Positions 7,630 to 16,953 of a stretch of DNA of 64,000 bases are shown here, in pieces. The position numbers and the translations under genes are program-made. The notes beneath the pieces are model-generated. The model worked only from the letters and a program-made list of their open reading frames with translations, ran no database searches and was not told where the DNA came from. Position 1 is the stretch's first letter. Every line of letters begins with the position of its first letter. Origin of the DNA: an uncultured Prevotella sp. (lineage in GTDB: Bacteria > Bacteroidota > Bacteroidia > Bacteroidales > Bacteroidaceae); contig ONTZ01000002.1 of NCBI GenBank assembly GCA_900320905.1, positions 33,852 through 97,851 on the forward strand, in the 5' to 3' direction.

Positions 7630-10600
7630 GTGAAGTTGCTGAAATATATCGTCAACATCGTTGTATGGAGTCTTCTGACCCTGTACGTATTGCTGATGCT
7701 CTTCACACATATTCCCGCCTGTCAGACCTTCCTTGGAGAGAAGACAGCCCAGGCCATCGGAGAGAAATTAGGCACCAAGGTTTCCATCGGACGGGTCGAC
7801 TTGGGATTCCTCAACCGGGTGATCATCGACGATGTGCTGATCTATGACCAACAGCAACAGATGATGCTGAGTGCGGCACGCCTGTCGGCACGTGTTGACA
7901 TCCTGCCGCTGACACAAGGGAGGATATCCATCTCATCAGCACAACTCTTCAGCGCACACGCAAGAATCAACAAGAAAGACTCGCTCTCAAAACTCAACAT
8001 CCAGTTTGTTCTCGACTCATTAGCCTCTAAGGATACCACCAGTCATACCCCACTCGACCTGCACATCAACTCCTTTATCCTCAGGAACTCGAGTGTCAAA
8101 TACGACCAGATGGACGCACCTCAAACTCCAGGGGTGTTCAATCCCCACCATCTGTTATTTAGTAAGATCAGTGCCTATATGACATTGAAGACACTGACTG
8201 ACGACTCACTCGACATCAACGTCCGACGCCTGGCATTAATGGAACAGACTGGGCTTGACATCAACCGACTCTCGCTGAGACTACAGGCAGGAAGAACAGC
8301 GGCCAGTCTCAAAGACTTCCGATTGGAAATGCCATCTACACAGGTACAGATAGACACCATCGACGCAGCCTATCAGTTCAGTGGCGACACGTTGGATCTG
8401 TCAACTTTAACCTATCACGGTTTCATCAGCAACACCTACGTAACTCCCTCAGACCTAAAATGTTTTCACACACCGTTGAAGAATTTCCAGAAAGCCATTC
8501 ATCTGGAAACAGCCTTCCAAGGAACGGGTTCAAAACTGACCGTCCCGCAGATACATCTCTATACCGATGCCAAGGATATCATTCTGCTGGCCCATGGTTG
8601 GGTAAACCACTCGACAACCCTGCCATCATGGGAGGCTAAGGTGGATGAACTGAAACTTTCTGAAAGCACCATCGACTTCCTGCAAAAGAATATCGGCGGC
8701 ATACCAGAACAGGTGAGAAATATCGGCGACCTCCAACTGAGCGGAATAATGGGAGGTCAGTCGGATGGCGGCATTCAAGCAAAGACCAATCTCCTGACAG
8801 ATATCGGACAAGTCAGACTCAACCTTACGATGACAGGTGACAAGAAGTTCCAGGGAACCATCGACACTCAGGAGATAAACCTCCGGCAACTGCTTGACGA
8901 CGGACATTTTGGAAATCTGACAGCCAACATCAAAATGGATGGCCGCCTTACCCCCAAACAGCCCACTATCAATGCACAGGGCATCATCACCGAATTTGCC
9001 TACAACGACTATCCGTTCAGCCATATCGGCATCAATGGATCCTATTCCACCAAGGGTATCTCCGGTTTCCTAAGTATCGAAGACCCAAACCTGACAGCCC
9101 AACTGGAAGGAGCCATCGACAAACTAACCGAGAATAACGGTACACACAAGATAGACCTTCACGGCACCATCAGTCATCTGAACCCTCAGAACCTGAAACT
9201 GTCTGACCGATGGAAAAACGCTGTCTTTGCTGCAAATATCGATGCAGACTTTACCGCCAAGACCTTAAATGATGCCCAAGGCACCTTGCAGATCAGCAAC
9301 TTCTCGATGACGAATGAGAACACAGCCTATCATCTCGACAATCTGCTCGTCACCTCCGGTTTCCGAGACCAACTGCACTATGTCACCCTCGACAGTGACT
9401 TTGCCAAGGCGGAACTCAGGGGCGACTTTGAATACAGTACGCTGGCGCAGAGTCTTACCAATTTCATCGGTTCTGCCCTGCCAACCCTGCCGGGACTCCC
9501 TCCCATCTCCCAGAAGGCCAACAACAACTTCGCACTCCGCCTGCAAGTCAACAAATCCGACTGGTTGCAAAAACTCTTAGGTATTGACTTGCATTTCAGT
9601 CAGCCCTTTACCCTGAATGCACGTGTCAACGACCCCAGTCACACGGTGAATCTGGAAAGTCAGATACCTGACCTCACCTATAACGGTGCCAAATATACGG
9701 ACGGTACACTGTTGGTCGCTGCCCCCACAGACACCATCAGGGGCTATCTCGCCATCAACAAGATCATGGACAACGGACAGAAAGTTAATATCGGACTCAG
9801 GGCAGATGCAGCCAACAACCTCCTAAATACAGCCATCACTTGGAACAACGGATACGATCAAGGAAAGTTCAGTGGCAACCTGAACCTCACAACGAGCCTC
9901 TACCGTAACTTGCAGGACCTGTCGGAAGCCCATATCCGCATACAGCCCTCGCACATCATCCTCAACGACTCTACTTGGAATGTGGAGCCCTCGGATATCT
10001 ACTACTCTACCGACAATCTGATAGTAGACCATTTTACAGTACACAACGGACAGCAGCACATCATCGTCGACGGCAAGGCAACCCCGTACAGCACAGACTC
10101 ACTAAGCATCGACCTCAATGAGGTGGAGGTGGCCTATATCCTTAATCTCGTCAACTTCCACGCTGTGGAGTTCAGCGGCGAAGCCTCTGGCACTGCCACC
10201 GTCAAGGCACCCTTCGGCAGTTTTATGGCGAATGCCGATCTCACAGTCGACAATTTCAAATTCGAGAGGGGCCGCATGGGTGTACTCTATGCCAAGGCCA
10301 TCTGGAACAAAGAACGTGAGCAGATCGACATCGACGCCATTGCCGACGACGGTCCCGACGCCCAGACCATCATCAAGGGGTATGTGTCGCCCACCCACAA
10401 CACAATTGATCTTGGCATCACCGCACAAAACACTTATCTCGACTTCATGCACAACTTCACTAATACCTTTCTCTCGTCAATTACAGGTCATGCCAACGGA
10501 GCCTTGCGACTGGCGGGGTTCCTCGACGACATCAATCTCACCGGACAACTTGTCATCGACGAAGGTAAAGCCTGTGTATCGGCTCTCAATACCACCTACA

Positions 10601-12036
10601 CCCTCCGCAACGACACTGTCATCCTCATCCCCGACGAGATAGAACTCCACCAGATGCCCGTCTACGACCAATACGGCAACTTGGCTATCCTCAGGGGCGG
10701 CATCCACCATAAGAGTCTCACCAGCCTGACCTTCGACCTGTTTGTGGAGACAGACAACCTGCTGGCCTACGACTTCAAAGACTTCGGCGAGTCAACTTTC
10801 TACGGCACCGTCTTTGCTTCTGGCGACGTCGCCATCAAAGGCCGTCCAGGTGAGGTAACCATCGACTGCAACGTGACGCCGCAGAAGAATTCCGTCTTTG
10901 TCTATAATGCTTCCTCTCCCGATGCCATCTCCAATCAGGAGTTTATCGAATGGGGCTCTATCACCAAGAATGCAGGACCGCGTCAGCCATCTGGCAGTTC
11001 CAACATACCAGATGACATCGACATCCCCTCTGATATCTTTATCAATTTCCTCATCAATTGCACCCCAGAGGCCACCCTGCGCCTGCTGATGGATGCCAAC
11101 ACCAATGACTACATCACCTTGAACGGCAACGGCACCATCCGCGCCACCTTCCACAACAAGGGTTCCTTCAATATGTTCGGCACCTATACTGTCGATCATG
11201 GTACCTATGGTGTCACCATCCAGAATATCATCAAGAAAAACTTCACCTTCAATCCCGGCGGCACCATCATCTTCGGCGGCGACCCCTATAATGCAGCCCT
11301 CAATCTGCAGGCCGTCTATACAGTCAATGGTGTCTCGCTGTCAGACCTAAATATCGGCAACTCGTTTGCCTCCAACACCATCCGTGTCAACTGTCTGATG
11401 AATATCGGCGGACAGCCCAGGGAGCCGCAGGTGGACTTCGACTTAGAGATGCCTACCGTCAATGCCGACGAGCAGCAGATGGTGCGCTCCATCATCAACG
11501 GGCAACAGGAGATGAACCAGCAAGTGCTCTATCTGCTCGGTATCGGGCGCTTCTACAACCAGGGACAGAACAATGCCGATGCAGGAGAGACAGACCAGAC
11601 AACTCTCGCCATGCAGAGTTTTCTCTCTGGCACACTCTCCACGCAAATCAACAGTCTGTTGAGTACGGTTATCAAAAATGACAACTGGAACTTCGGCGCC
11701 AACATCTCCACCGGTAATGAAGGCTGGCACAATGCAGAATACGAGGGACTCATCAGCGGACGCATGCTCAACAACCGATTGCTGCTGAATGGACAGTTCG
11801 GCTACCGTGACAATGCTGCACGGACCACACCATCGTTTATCGGTGATTTCGACATCCAGTACCTGCTCTATCCCAACGGCAATCTGGCACTGAAGGTCTA
11901 CAACCAAACCAACGACCGCTATTTCACCAAGTCGTCGCTGAACACACAGGGCATCGGCCTGATCATGAAGAAAGACTTCAACGGTCTGTACGACCTCTTC
12001 TCAACGAAGAAGAAAAAGAAAAGGACAAAGAAATAA
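7630..12036 (+). CDS. tamB: TamB-like translocation/assembly module protein
   Basis: This is a 1468-residue protein of the TamB/AsmA-like superfamily. Such proteins are anchored in the inner membrane and reach across the periplasm, serving in outer-membrane protein assembly and lipid transfer. A GTG start is followed at once by one membrane helix (about residues 4-24). A long stretch of beta-rich repeats follows, with few Cys. The C-terminal 450 residues look like the TamB domain, including NFTFNPGGTIIFGGDPYNA and the ISTGNEGWHNAEYEGLISG region near the end. The tail is lysine-rich (KKKKKRTKK). Length is typical for Bacteroidales TamB. No tamA/BamA-like partner is adjacent. It is transcribed alone, divergent from nqrA. 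The assignment rests on architecture and the C-terminal domain. Confidence 0.88.
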   Translation: MKLLKYIVNIVVWSLLTLYVLLMLFTHIPACQTFLGEKTAQAIGEKLGTKVSIGRVDLGFLNRVIIDDVLIYDQQQQMMLSAARLSARVDILPLTQGRISISSAQLFSAHARINKKDSLSKLNIQFVLDSLASKDTTSHTPLDLHINSFILRNSSVKYDQMDAPQTPGVFNPHHLLFSKISAYMTLKTLTDDSLDINVRRLALMEQTGLDINRLSLRLQAGRTAASLKDFRLEMPSTQVQIDTIDAAYQFSGDTLDLSTLTYHGFISNTYVTPSDLKCFHTPLKNFQKAIHLETAFQGTGSKLTVPQIHLYTDAKDIILLAHGWVNHSTTLPSWEAKVDELKLSESTIDFLQKNIGGIPEQVRNIGDLQLSGIMGGQSDGGIQAKTNLLTDIGQVRLNLTMTGDKKFQGTIDTQEINLRQLLDDGHFGNLTANIKMDGRLTPKQPTINAQGIITEFAYNDYPFSHIGINGSYSTKGISGFLSIEDPNLTAQLEGAIDKLTENNGTHKIDLHGTISHLNPQNLKLSDRWKNAVFAANIDADFTAKTLNDAQGTLQISNFSMTNENTAYHLDNLLVTSGFRDQLHYVTLDSDFAKAELRGDFEYSTLAQSLTNFIGSALPTLPGLPPISQKANNNFALRLQVNKSDWLQKLLGIDLHFSQPFTLNARVNDPSHTVNLESQIPDLTYNGAKYTDGTLLVAAPTDTIRGYLAINKIMDNGQKVNIGLRADAANNLLNTAITWNNGYDQGKFSGNLNLTTSLYRNLQDLSEAHIRIQPSHIILNDSTWNVEPSDIYYSTDNLIVDHFTVHNGQQHIIVDGKATPYSTDSLSIDLNEVEVAYILNLVNFHAVEFSGEASGTATVKAPFGSFMANADLTVDNFKFERGRMGVLYAKAIWNKEREQIDIDAIADDGPDAQTIIKGYVSPTHNTIDLGITAQNTYLDFMHNFTNTFLSSITGHANGALRLAGFLDDINLTGQLVIDEGKACVSALNTTYTLRNDTVILIPDEIELHQMPVYDQYGNLAILRGGIHHKSLTSLTFDLFVETDNLLAYDFKDFGESTFYGTVFASGDVAIKGRPGEVTIDCNVTPQKNSVFVYNASSPDAISNQEFIEWGSITKNAGPRQPSGSSNIPDDIDIPSDIFINFLINCTPEATLRLLMDANTNDYITLNGNGTIRATFHNKGSFNMFGTYTVDHGTYGVTIQNIIKKNFTFNPGGTIIFGGDPYNAALNLQAVYTVNGVSLSDLNIGNSFASNTIRVNCLMNIGGQPREPQVDFDLEMPTVNADEQQMVRSIINGQQEMNQQVLYLLGIGRFYNQGQNNADAGETDQTTLAMQSFLSGTLSTQINSLLSTVIKNDNWNFGANISTGNEGWHNAEYEGLISGRMLNNRLLLNGQFGYRDNAARTTPSFIGDFDIQYLLYPNGNLALKVYNQTNDRYFTKSSLNTQGIGLIMKKDFNGLYDLFSTKKKKKRTKK

Positions 12037-12041
12037 ACATC

Positions 12042-12070
12042 TTAGTTCTTACTTCTTTAGTTCTTACTTC
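12042..12070. repeat. 14-bp direct repeat at the tamB/glucosaminidase junction
   Basis: TTAGTTCTTACTTC occurs at 12042-12055 and again at 12057-12070, a 15-bp period, between two convergent genes. The second copy overlaps the end of the downstream minus-strand gene. It belongs to a set of short direct repeats seen at several gene junctions here. Confidence 0.7.
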
Positions 12071-12983
12071 ACCTCAGTTTCAGTCCGTCGCCGACGCGGA
12101 TATTGTAGTCCGGGCTCAACTTATTCATCTTATACAGATTCTTCAGACGGATGCCATACTTCTGGGCAATCGAGTACATCGACTCGCCCTGACGCACATA
12201 GTGCAGACGACCCTTGTAGTCCTTGGGTGCCTTCGTCTGCTTCTTTTTCAGCCAGATGATTTCCCCTTCCGTCAAAGGGTCACGCTTGTCACGCTCATTA
12301 TATTTGGCAATCTTCCGGTAACTGATTCCCACCTCATCGCCAATCGACTTGAAGGTGTCTCCCTTGCGAGCAATCAGGTAATAGTTCTTGTTGAATATCT
12401 TGATGGGATGCAGTGCCGTACCGTTGACGGCGTGATCTTTCGCGTGCTGAGCCATAAACTTGTCATAGTCCTTGGCCTTATCATACTCGTAGAGTTTGTA
12501 CAGTTGGATAATCTCTATCAGTTTCTGTGCATACTGCGGGTTGGTGGCATATCCAGCAGCCTTCAACCCCTTCGCCCAACCCTTGTAGTCGGTAGTCTTC
12601 AACTGGAAGAGCGAGGCATAGCGCCGACTGCCAGACAGAAATTTCGAATGATCCTCATACGACTCATAGGCCGACGAGTAGGCCCGGAAGCACTCGTTGC
12701 GCTCGTCATCGTCCTGATAGATCTTCCGGCCATCCCAGCCATTACACTTGATACCGAAGTGGTTGTTGCCTTTCGCTGCCAACCGGCTCTTTCCAGCCCC
12801 ACTCTCGAAGAGTCCCTGTGCCAGTGTAATCGAGGCGGGAATCTTATAGCGCTGCATCTGCTCAATGGCAATATCCTTATATTGGTCGATATACTGCTGG
12901 TACTGCTGGTTCCACCGTACCTGGGCGGTAGATGTGAGAAGCGAGAAACAAAAAGTGAAAAGTATAAACAGGACTTTCTTCAT
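12069..12983 (-). CDS. Secreted glucosaminidase with two LysM domains
   Basis: This is probably a peptidoglycan hydrolase (endo-beta-N-acetylglucosaminidase, flagellar-FlgJ-like fold) acting in the cell envelope. I start it at 12983 because MKKVLFILFTFCFSLLTSTAQ is a clean signal peptide and the frame upstream is promoter DNA. The glucosaminidase domain spans about residues 25-165, with the catalytic-Glu region ITLAQGLFESGAGKS followed by NNHFGIKC. Two LysM modules follow, one around YYLIARKGDTFKSIGDEVG and one at HYVRQGESMYSIAQKYG to the end. Its own -7 box is at 13003-13010. It is divergent from cdd and convergent with the tamB-like gene. Confidence 0.9.
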   Translation of the reverse strand: MKKVLFILFTFCFSLLTSTAQVRWNQQYQQYIDQYKDIAIEQMQRYKIPASITLAQGLFESGAGKSRLAAKGNNHFGIKCNGWDGRKIYQDDDERNECFRAYSSAYESYEDHSKFLSGSRRYASLFQLKTTDYKGWAKGLKAAGYATNPQYAQKLIEIIQLYKLYEYDKAKDYDKFMAQHAKDHAVNGTALHPIKIFNKNYYLIARKGDTFKSIGDEVGISYRKIAKYNERDKRDPLTEGEIIWLKKKQTKAPKDYKGRLHYVRQGESMYSIAQKYGIRLKNLYKMNKLSPDYNIRVGDGLKLR

Positions 12984-13002
12984 CTTCTTTGCGATTTTGG
13001 TG

Positions 13003-13010
13003 CAAAAATA
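13003..13010 (-). promoter_or_regulatory. -7 box of the LysM glucosaminidase gene
   Basis: TATTTTTG on the minus strand, 20 bp upstream of the ATG at 12983. This supports the shorter start chosen for that gene. Confidence 0.7.
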
Positions 13011-13016
13011 CAAAAT

Positions 13017-13043
13017 AATCTGTGATAATCTGTGTAATCTGTG
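13017..13043. repeat. AATCTGTG direct repeats in a divergent promoter region
   Basis: AATCTGTG occurs three times at 13017, 13027 and 13036, spaced 10 and 9 bp. The repeats lie between the divergent -7 boxes of the glucosaminidase gene and cdd. The near-helical spacing puts all copies on one DNA face. This could be a binding site or a genome-wide simple repeat. Confidence 0.65.
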
Positions 13044-13053
13044 GCTTTTTTTG

Positions 13054-13061
13054 TATCTTTG
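13054..13061 (+). promoter_or_regulatory. -7 box of cdd
   Basis: TATCTTTG, a perfect match to TAnnTTTG, 21 bp upstream of the ATG at 13083. Confidence 0.75.
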
Positions 13062-13082
13062 CGGCAAATTATTATCATATCT

Positions 13083-13556
13083 ATGCAAGAACTTGAACTA
13101 AAAACTACCATCCTTGTCTGTCAGCCGGAAGAACTGACACTTGAGGAGCAGCAATTGCTGCAATCGGCTATCGAAGCCACAGAACGCAGTTACACTCCGT
13201 ATTCACACTTCCGTGTAGGAGCCGCCGTCAAACTTGACAACGGCATCGAGATCACCGGCAGCAATCAGGAGAACGCCGCCTACCCCTCAGGTCTCTGCGC
13301 CGAGCGTACCGCCCTGTTTTATGCTGGGGCACGCTATCCCAATGCATCCGTGCGACTGCTGGCCATTGCCGCACGAGGCACCGACGGCGAACTGACGGAA
13401 GAGCCCACAGGTCCCTGTGGCGGTTGCCGCCAAGTCATCCTCGAAAGCGAGACGCGGGCGGGCCATCCCATCCGCATCCTGCTCTACGGTCGAAAATATG
13501 TCTATGTGATTGACGGCATCCGATCCCTGATGCCGCTGTCGTTCAGCGAATTCTGA
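13083..13556 (+). CDS. cdd: Cytidine deaminase
   Basis: This zinc-dependent cytidine deaminase converts cytidine and deoxycytidine to uridine forms in pyrimidine salvage. It is 157 residues, the size of the homotetrameric class. Zinc ligands C72 (CAERTALF), C112 and C115 (PCGGCRQ) and the catalytic E74 are all present. The start at 13083 is chosen because the -7 box lies at 13054-13061, so an upstream in-frame ATG at 13041 would precede the promoter. It is a single-gene unit, convergent with the beta-helix lipoprotein gene 8 bp downstream. Confidence 0.95.
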   Translation: MQELELKTTILVCQPEELTLEEQQLLQSAIEATERSYTPYSHFRVGAAVKLDNGIEITGSNQENAAYPSGLCAERTALFYAGARYPNASVRLLAIAARGTDGELTEEPTGPCGGCRQVILESETRAGHPIRILLYGRKYVYVIDGIRSLMPLSFSEF

Positions 13557-13564
13557 GCACGTTT

Positions 13565-14911
13565 TTACCGATAGCAGCCTAAGCCATGGGCAGTAGACAG
13601 GCTGTCAAGGTGGAAGTCATAGAAGAGATTCTCCTCGTCGATGACCTTGAAGTGCTGTTTACCCTGTATGGAGTCCTTCGGCGTCTCCCATCGCACATTC
13701 ACGAAGCGCACGCTGTCTGCGGTATCCACCTTCGGCGTACGGAGCAGCGAATTCACAAACTGGTATTCGAAGGCTGCCGTTGTGTCCCTCACACCCCCCA
13801 TCAGCACATCACTCTCATAGCCCGTCAGGATGATGCCGTCACAGCGGAGTTTAAGTAGTGGGATGTCGTTGTCGCCCTCGTAGTTCACGAAGCGAAGGGC
13901 TGCGCCGCGCTCTGCTGAGAACGGATAGAACTGTGCCATCGTACAGTAATTGATGTCAGCCATACCGCCTACGATCAGCACGCAGTCGTTGAGCGTATTC
14001 GTAAACTGGCAGTTAGCGATATAGACGTTCGAGTTGACCACTTTCAACCCGTAGCCCTCGGCATTGTGAATGATGCAGTTGCCCATACCCAAGCGGACAT
14101 TCGTCGTATCGAGGGCGGCAGAATCGAGCACCAAGGCGTTCTCTGCGTTGCGTATCTCTGTATTGCTCAGACGGCATGTCATCGCCGACTCGTAGAGATG
14201 GATACCTTTCCACTGTCCCGACACACGGTCGTAGGGCAGATAGTCAAACATTCGGTCCAGACGGTCACCGCGCAACAGGCAGTTCTCGACAACCAGAGTA
14301 CCGTAGCACTCGATGCCTGCCCCGTCATGGAAGTAGAGTGTCGAGTTGCTCAGTTTCAGTCTGCGCCCCTCTGGCACGGTGATGCCCCCATATATAATAA
14401 TAGGTGTAGCCGACTCGATGGTCTGTTCACCCTCAATCACCACGTCATACATCTTCACGACATCCCACGACCATGCGCGGAGGTTCACCTTCTGCTCAAC
14501 CCCACTCTCCAACTGGAAGACCAGATCGTCCTCAATCAGTTTCGGCTCTGCCTGAGCCGTCTCCGCCGAGGTCAGTTCCACGAACACGAGGATGCTGTCG
14601 CCTCGGCGCACCTCCAAGTCATTGACCTGCGAACCGAGGGCATTGTCGAGATACGAGCCATCTACGTTCACGCGAAAGCCCGTCTGGTTCTTTCTGGCGA
14701 GGCTGACGTGCGACAGACGGATGCCGTCGTCGTTGTCATTGTGCACCCAGAAGGTGTAGGTAGCCGACGGGGTCTTGCTGAACACGGTGTCCAACTTCAA
14801 CGTGTCAGTAGAAAAAGAAAGGCGCAGGCCACCTGCCGACGAGAAGTTATCATCGTCAGAACAGGCCACTAACAGTGCCACTATCGTGAGGAAATAAAAA
14901 ATCCGTTTCAT
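13565..14911 (-). CDS. Predicted beta-helix lipoprotein of unknown function
   Basis: This is a 448-residue exported lipoprotein. The N-terminus MKRIFYFLTIVALLVAC is a type II signal peptide with the acylated Cys at 17, followed by SDDD. The first part (to about 150) is rich in beta strands. The middle contains regularly spaced short turns such as LYFHDGAGIECYGTLVV, LVVENCLLRG and NCIIHNAEGYGLKV, typical of a right-handed parallel beta-helix. No catalytic motif is recognisable. It probably sits on the outer membrane. It lies 39 bp downstream of the rubrerythrin stop and may be co-transcribed with it. I do not recognise a named family. Confidence 0.75.
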   Translation of the reverse strand: MKRIFYFLTIVALLVACSDDDNFSSAGGLRLSFSTDTLKLDTVFSKTPSATYTFWVHNDNDDGIRLSHVSLARKNQTGFRVNVDGSYLDNALGSQVNDLEVRRGDSILVFVELTSAETAQAEPKLIEDDLVFQLESGVEQKVNLRAWSWDVVKMYDVVIEGEQTIESATPIIIYGGITVPEGRRLKLSNSTLYFHDGAGIECYGTLVVENCLLRGDRLDRMFDYLPYDRVSGQWKGIHLYESAMTCRLSNTEIRNAENALVLDSAALDTTNVRLGMGNCIIHNAEGYGLKVVNSNVYIANCQFTNTLNDCVLIVGGMADINYCTMAQFYPFSAERGAALRFVNYEGDNDIPLLKLRCDGIILTGYESDVLMGGVRDTTAAFEYQFVNSLLRTPKVDTADSVRFVNVRWETPKDSIQGKQHFKVIDEENLFYDFHLDSLSTAHGLGCYR

Positions 14912-14950
14912 CTTATCGATAAAACGGACTTTCTGCGGATTTATTGCCTT

Positions 14951-15508
14951 TTACTTCCCAAAATAGCGTTTCAGCAGTCCGGCGAAGCCTGCACCGTGAC
15001 GGGCTTCATCCTTGGCCATCTCATGCACCGTGTCGTGGATGGCATCGAAACCGGCAGCCTTGGCGTTCTTGGCGATGCGGAACTTATCCTCGCAGGCACC
15101 TGCCTCGGCAGCGGCGCGTTTCTCCAAATTGGTCTTCGTATCCCAGACGCACTCACCGAGCAGTTCAGCAAAGCGAGAGGCATGGTCAGCCTCCTCGAAG
15201 GCGTAACGCTTAAAGGCCTCGGCAATCTCAGGATAGCCTTCGCGGTCGGCCTGACGGGCCATAGCCAGATACATACCCACCTCGCCGCACTCACCGTTGA
15301 AGTGGTTGCGCAGGTCTTGAATCATCTCTTCTGAGACACCCTCGGGCTTGCCGTCGCCAATCTTGTGGACGGTAGCGTAGGTCATGTCGGCATCGTCCTT
15401 AAGTTCAGAGAACTTCGAGGCAGGAGCCTTACAGATGGGGCACTTCTCAGGAGCAGCATCGCCTTCGTAGATATATCCACAAACGGCGCAGATAAACTTT
15501 TTCTTCAT
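14951..15508 (-). CDS. rbr: Reverse-type rubrerythrin (peroxide reductase)
   Basis: This is a non-haem diiron peroxidase of oxidative-stress defence in anaerobes. The 185 residues have an N-terminal rubredoxin-like FeCys4 domain (C7, C10, C23, C26) followed by a four-helix ferritin-like domain. The diiron ligand motifs are [18 protein letters not shown] and [10 protein letters not shown]. Having the rubredoxin part at the N-terminus marks the reverse rubrerythrin layout, known in some anaerobes to act as an NADH-linked peroxidase. A -7 box lies at 15551-15558 on the minus strand. Confidence 0.93.
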   Translation of the reverse strand: MKKKFICAVCGYIYEGDAAPEKCPICKAPASKFSELKDDADMTYATVHKIGDGKPEGVSEEMIQDLRNHFNGECGEVGMYLAMARQADREGYPEIAEAFKRYAFEEADHASRFAELLGECVWDTKTNLEKRAAAEAGACEDKFRIAKNAKAAGFDAIHDTVHEMAKDEARHGAGFAGLLKRYFGK

Positions 15509-15550
15509 AATCGTACTTGTTTAGTTATTAATTAAATGATGTTTCGGCCA

Positions 15551-15558
15551 CAAAAATA
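15551..15558 (-). promoter_or_regulatory. -7 box of rubrerythrin
   Basis: TATTTTTG on the minus strand, about 43 bp upstream of the rubrerythrin ATG. Confidence 0.65.
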
Positions 15559-15621
15559 CGAATAAGGACGCAAACTACCAAATATTTCACGGATTATTTT
15601 CGAAAGTTAAGAATTTCTTCG

Positions 15622-15629
15622 TATCTTTG
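15622..15629 (+). promoter_or_regulatory. -7 box of the DUF3298-like lipoprotein
   Basis: TATCTTTG, 20 bp upstream of the ATG at 15649. Confidence 0.72.
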
Positions 15630-15648
15630 CACAAAAATAAAAGCAATC

Positions 15649-16521
15649 ATGATGATGAAACCAACAAAAATCTTTCTCCTATCTGCTGGACTGGCTGTGA
15701 TACTTGGTGCCTGCGGGCAGCGGGGTGCCCAGGCAGGGAGTGCAGAAGTGAATGACAGCACGGCGACGGCAGCGGGCAGTGACTCCATCGAAAACGCCAA
15801 CGAGAATATCGTCAGCGTCGAAACCGTCAAATACGAGAAGAGTGACTCCACCGCTGAAGTATCCATTTTGGTACAATGGCCCATGGAGGGCAACAAGGCT
15901 CTTGTGGACAGCCTGCGCCACCATATCGCCAACCTGCTTGAAAGCGAGATTGACGGGCCCAAAGCGATTGAGACCTACGGCGAGTCGCTGTTCGAAAGTC
16001 TCTCCGAGGACTGGCACAGCGTCTACGACGAGATGGAACCCGAAGCCCGCATGGGAGCCTTCTCGAAGACCCACGACATCACCGTACTGGCCGAGACCGA
16101 CCACTACATCACCTATCATTATCAAACCTATATGTATGGCGGTGGCGCACACGGCTATACCACCGAGGTGGGCTTCACCTTCCGCAAGAGCGACGGCAGG
16201 CAGATCCCCCTGCTCACCGAAACAGAGTCGCCCCAACTCGCCTCGCTCATCAAAGAGGGTGTCAGAGGCTTCTTCTCCGGTGATGCAGAGAAGCCCTATA
16301 CCGATGAAGAACTACTGGAATTTCTTTTCATCGAGGAAGTCAGTGCTCTCAACCACATCCCCCTGCCCGTCAATCCGCCCTACCTCACGAAGACGGGCCT
16401 CGTGATGCTCTATACGCAATATGAGATTGGTCCCTACTCCTCCGGCATCATCTCCTTCGAGATTCCCTTCGACAAAATCCGTCCCTTCCTGACCACCGAG
16501 GCCAAGGCACTGATAGAATAG
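15649..16521 (+). CDS. DUF3298-like lipoprotein
   Basis: This is a 290-residue exported lipoprotein. The signal peptide ends in the lipobox LGAC, followed by GQRG. The C-terminal two-thirds resemble the DUF3298 (RsiV-like) fold. Typical segments are YMYGGGAHGYTTEVGF, the double-glycine strand seen in that family, and LTKTGLVMLYTQYEIGPYSSG near the end. In other bacteria this fold binds muramyl or lysozyme-type ligands in anti-sigma RsiV, but no sigma gene is adjacent and there is no cytoplasmic domain. The function is unassigned. Two alternative ATG codons directly follow the first. Confidence 0.8.
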   Translation: MMMKPTKIFLLSAGLAVILGACGQRGAQAGSAEVNDSTATAAGSDSIENANENIVSVETVKYEKSDSTAEVSILVQWPMEGNKALVDSLRHHIANLLESEIDGPKAIETYGESLFESLSEDWHSVYDEMEPEARMGAFSKTHDITVLAETDHYITYHYQTYMYGGGAHGYTTEVGFTFRKSDGRQIPLLTETESPQLASLIKEGVRGFFSGDAEKPYTDEELLEFLFIEEVSALNHIPLPVNPPYLTKTGLVMLYTQYEIGPYSSGIISFEIPFDKIRPFLTTEAKALIE

Positions 16522-16549
16522 CATCAAAGCGGACTGGTACACTTGATCG

Positions 16550-16798
16550 TCATTCCACCTTGACCATCTGGAATGTGGCAGTGTAGGTTGTGCCGTCAGG
16601 GTTCTTGCGCAGGGCTGACCATTTCATCACACCGTCCTCGATGCTTTCGATTTCCCACCACTCGCGGTTCTCTTCCTTGCCCTCACCGTTGTTCTTCCAG
16701 CGGGTACAGAGCAAGGTTCCGTCAACGAAATAGTTTGAATAGGCGTCGTTGCTCAACTGCCACTCGTCGCCCACCTTATAGTAAGATTTTGTGAGCAC
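16550..16798 (-). pseudogene. Lipocalin-like C-terminal fragment
   Basis: This is an 82-codon open frame starting at GTG. Its content looks like the last half of a small lipocalin-like beta-barrel: alternating strands ending in DGTTYTATFQMVKVE and a WWEIESIEDGVMKWS strand pair. There is no signal peptide, no ribosome-binding site and no -7 box at a sensible distance. The frame runs upstream for only 18 more codons (without ATG) before a stop. I read it as the 3' remnant of a longer gene whose front is lost. An independent small protein is possible but less likely. Confidence 0.5.
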
Positions 16799-16888
16799 AA
16801 TTTTATCACAAATCCGTGCAGATCGAAGGGGACAGATTTGCCCCCCTCTTACTCAGCAGTTAAACTTACCTTTTTGGTAGTTCTGGAT

Positions 16889-16927
16889 CCCTGACTTAAC
16901 CCTGACTTAACCCTGACTTAACCCTGA
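16889..16927. repeat. 11-bp tandem repeat, 3.5 copies
   Basis: CCCTGACTTAA repeats exactly at 16889, 16900 and 16911, with a partial fourth copy at 16922. It sits in the 155-bp spacer between hisS and the lipocalin-like fragment. No gene or clear terminator is seen in that spacer. Confidence 0.85.
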
Positions 16928-16953
16928 GGTAGTCCCGATTCAATATAGAGGGG

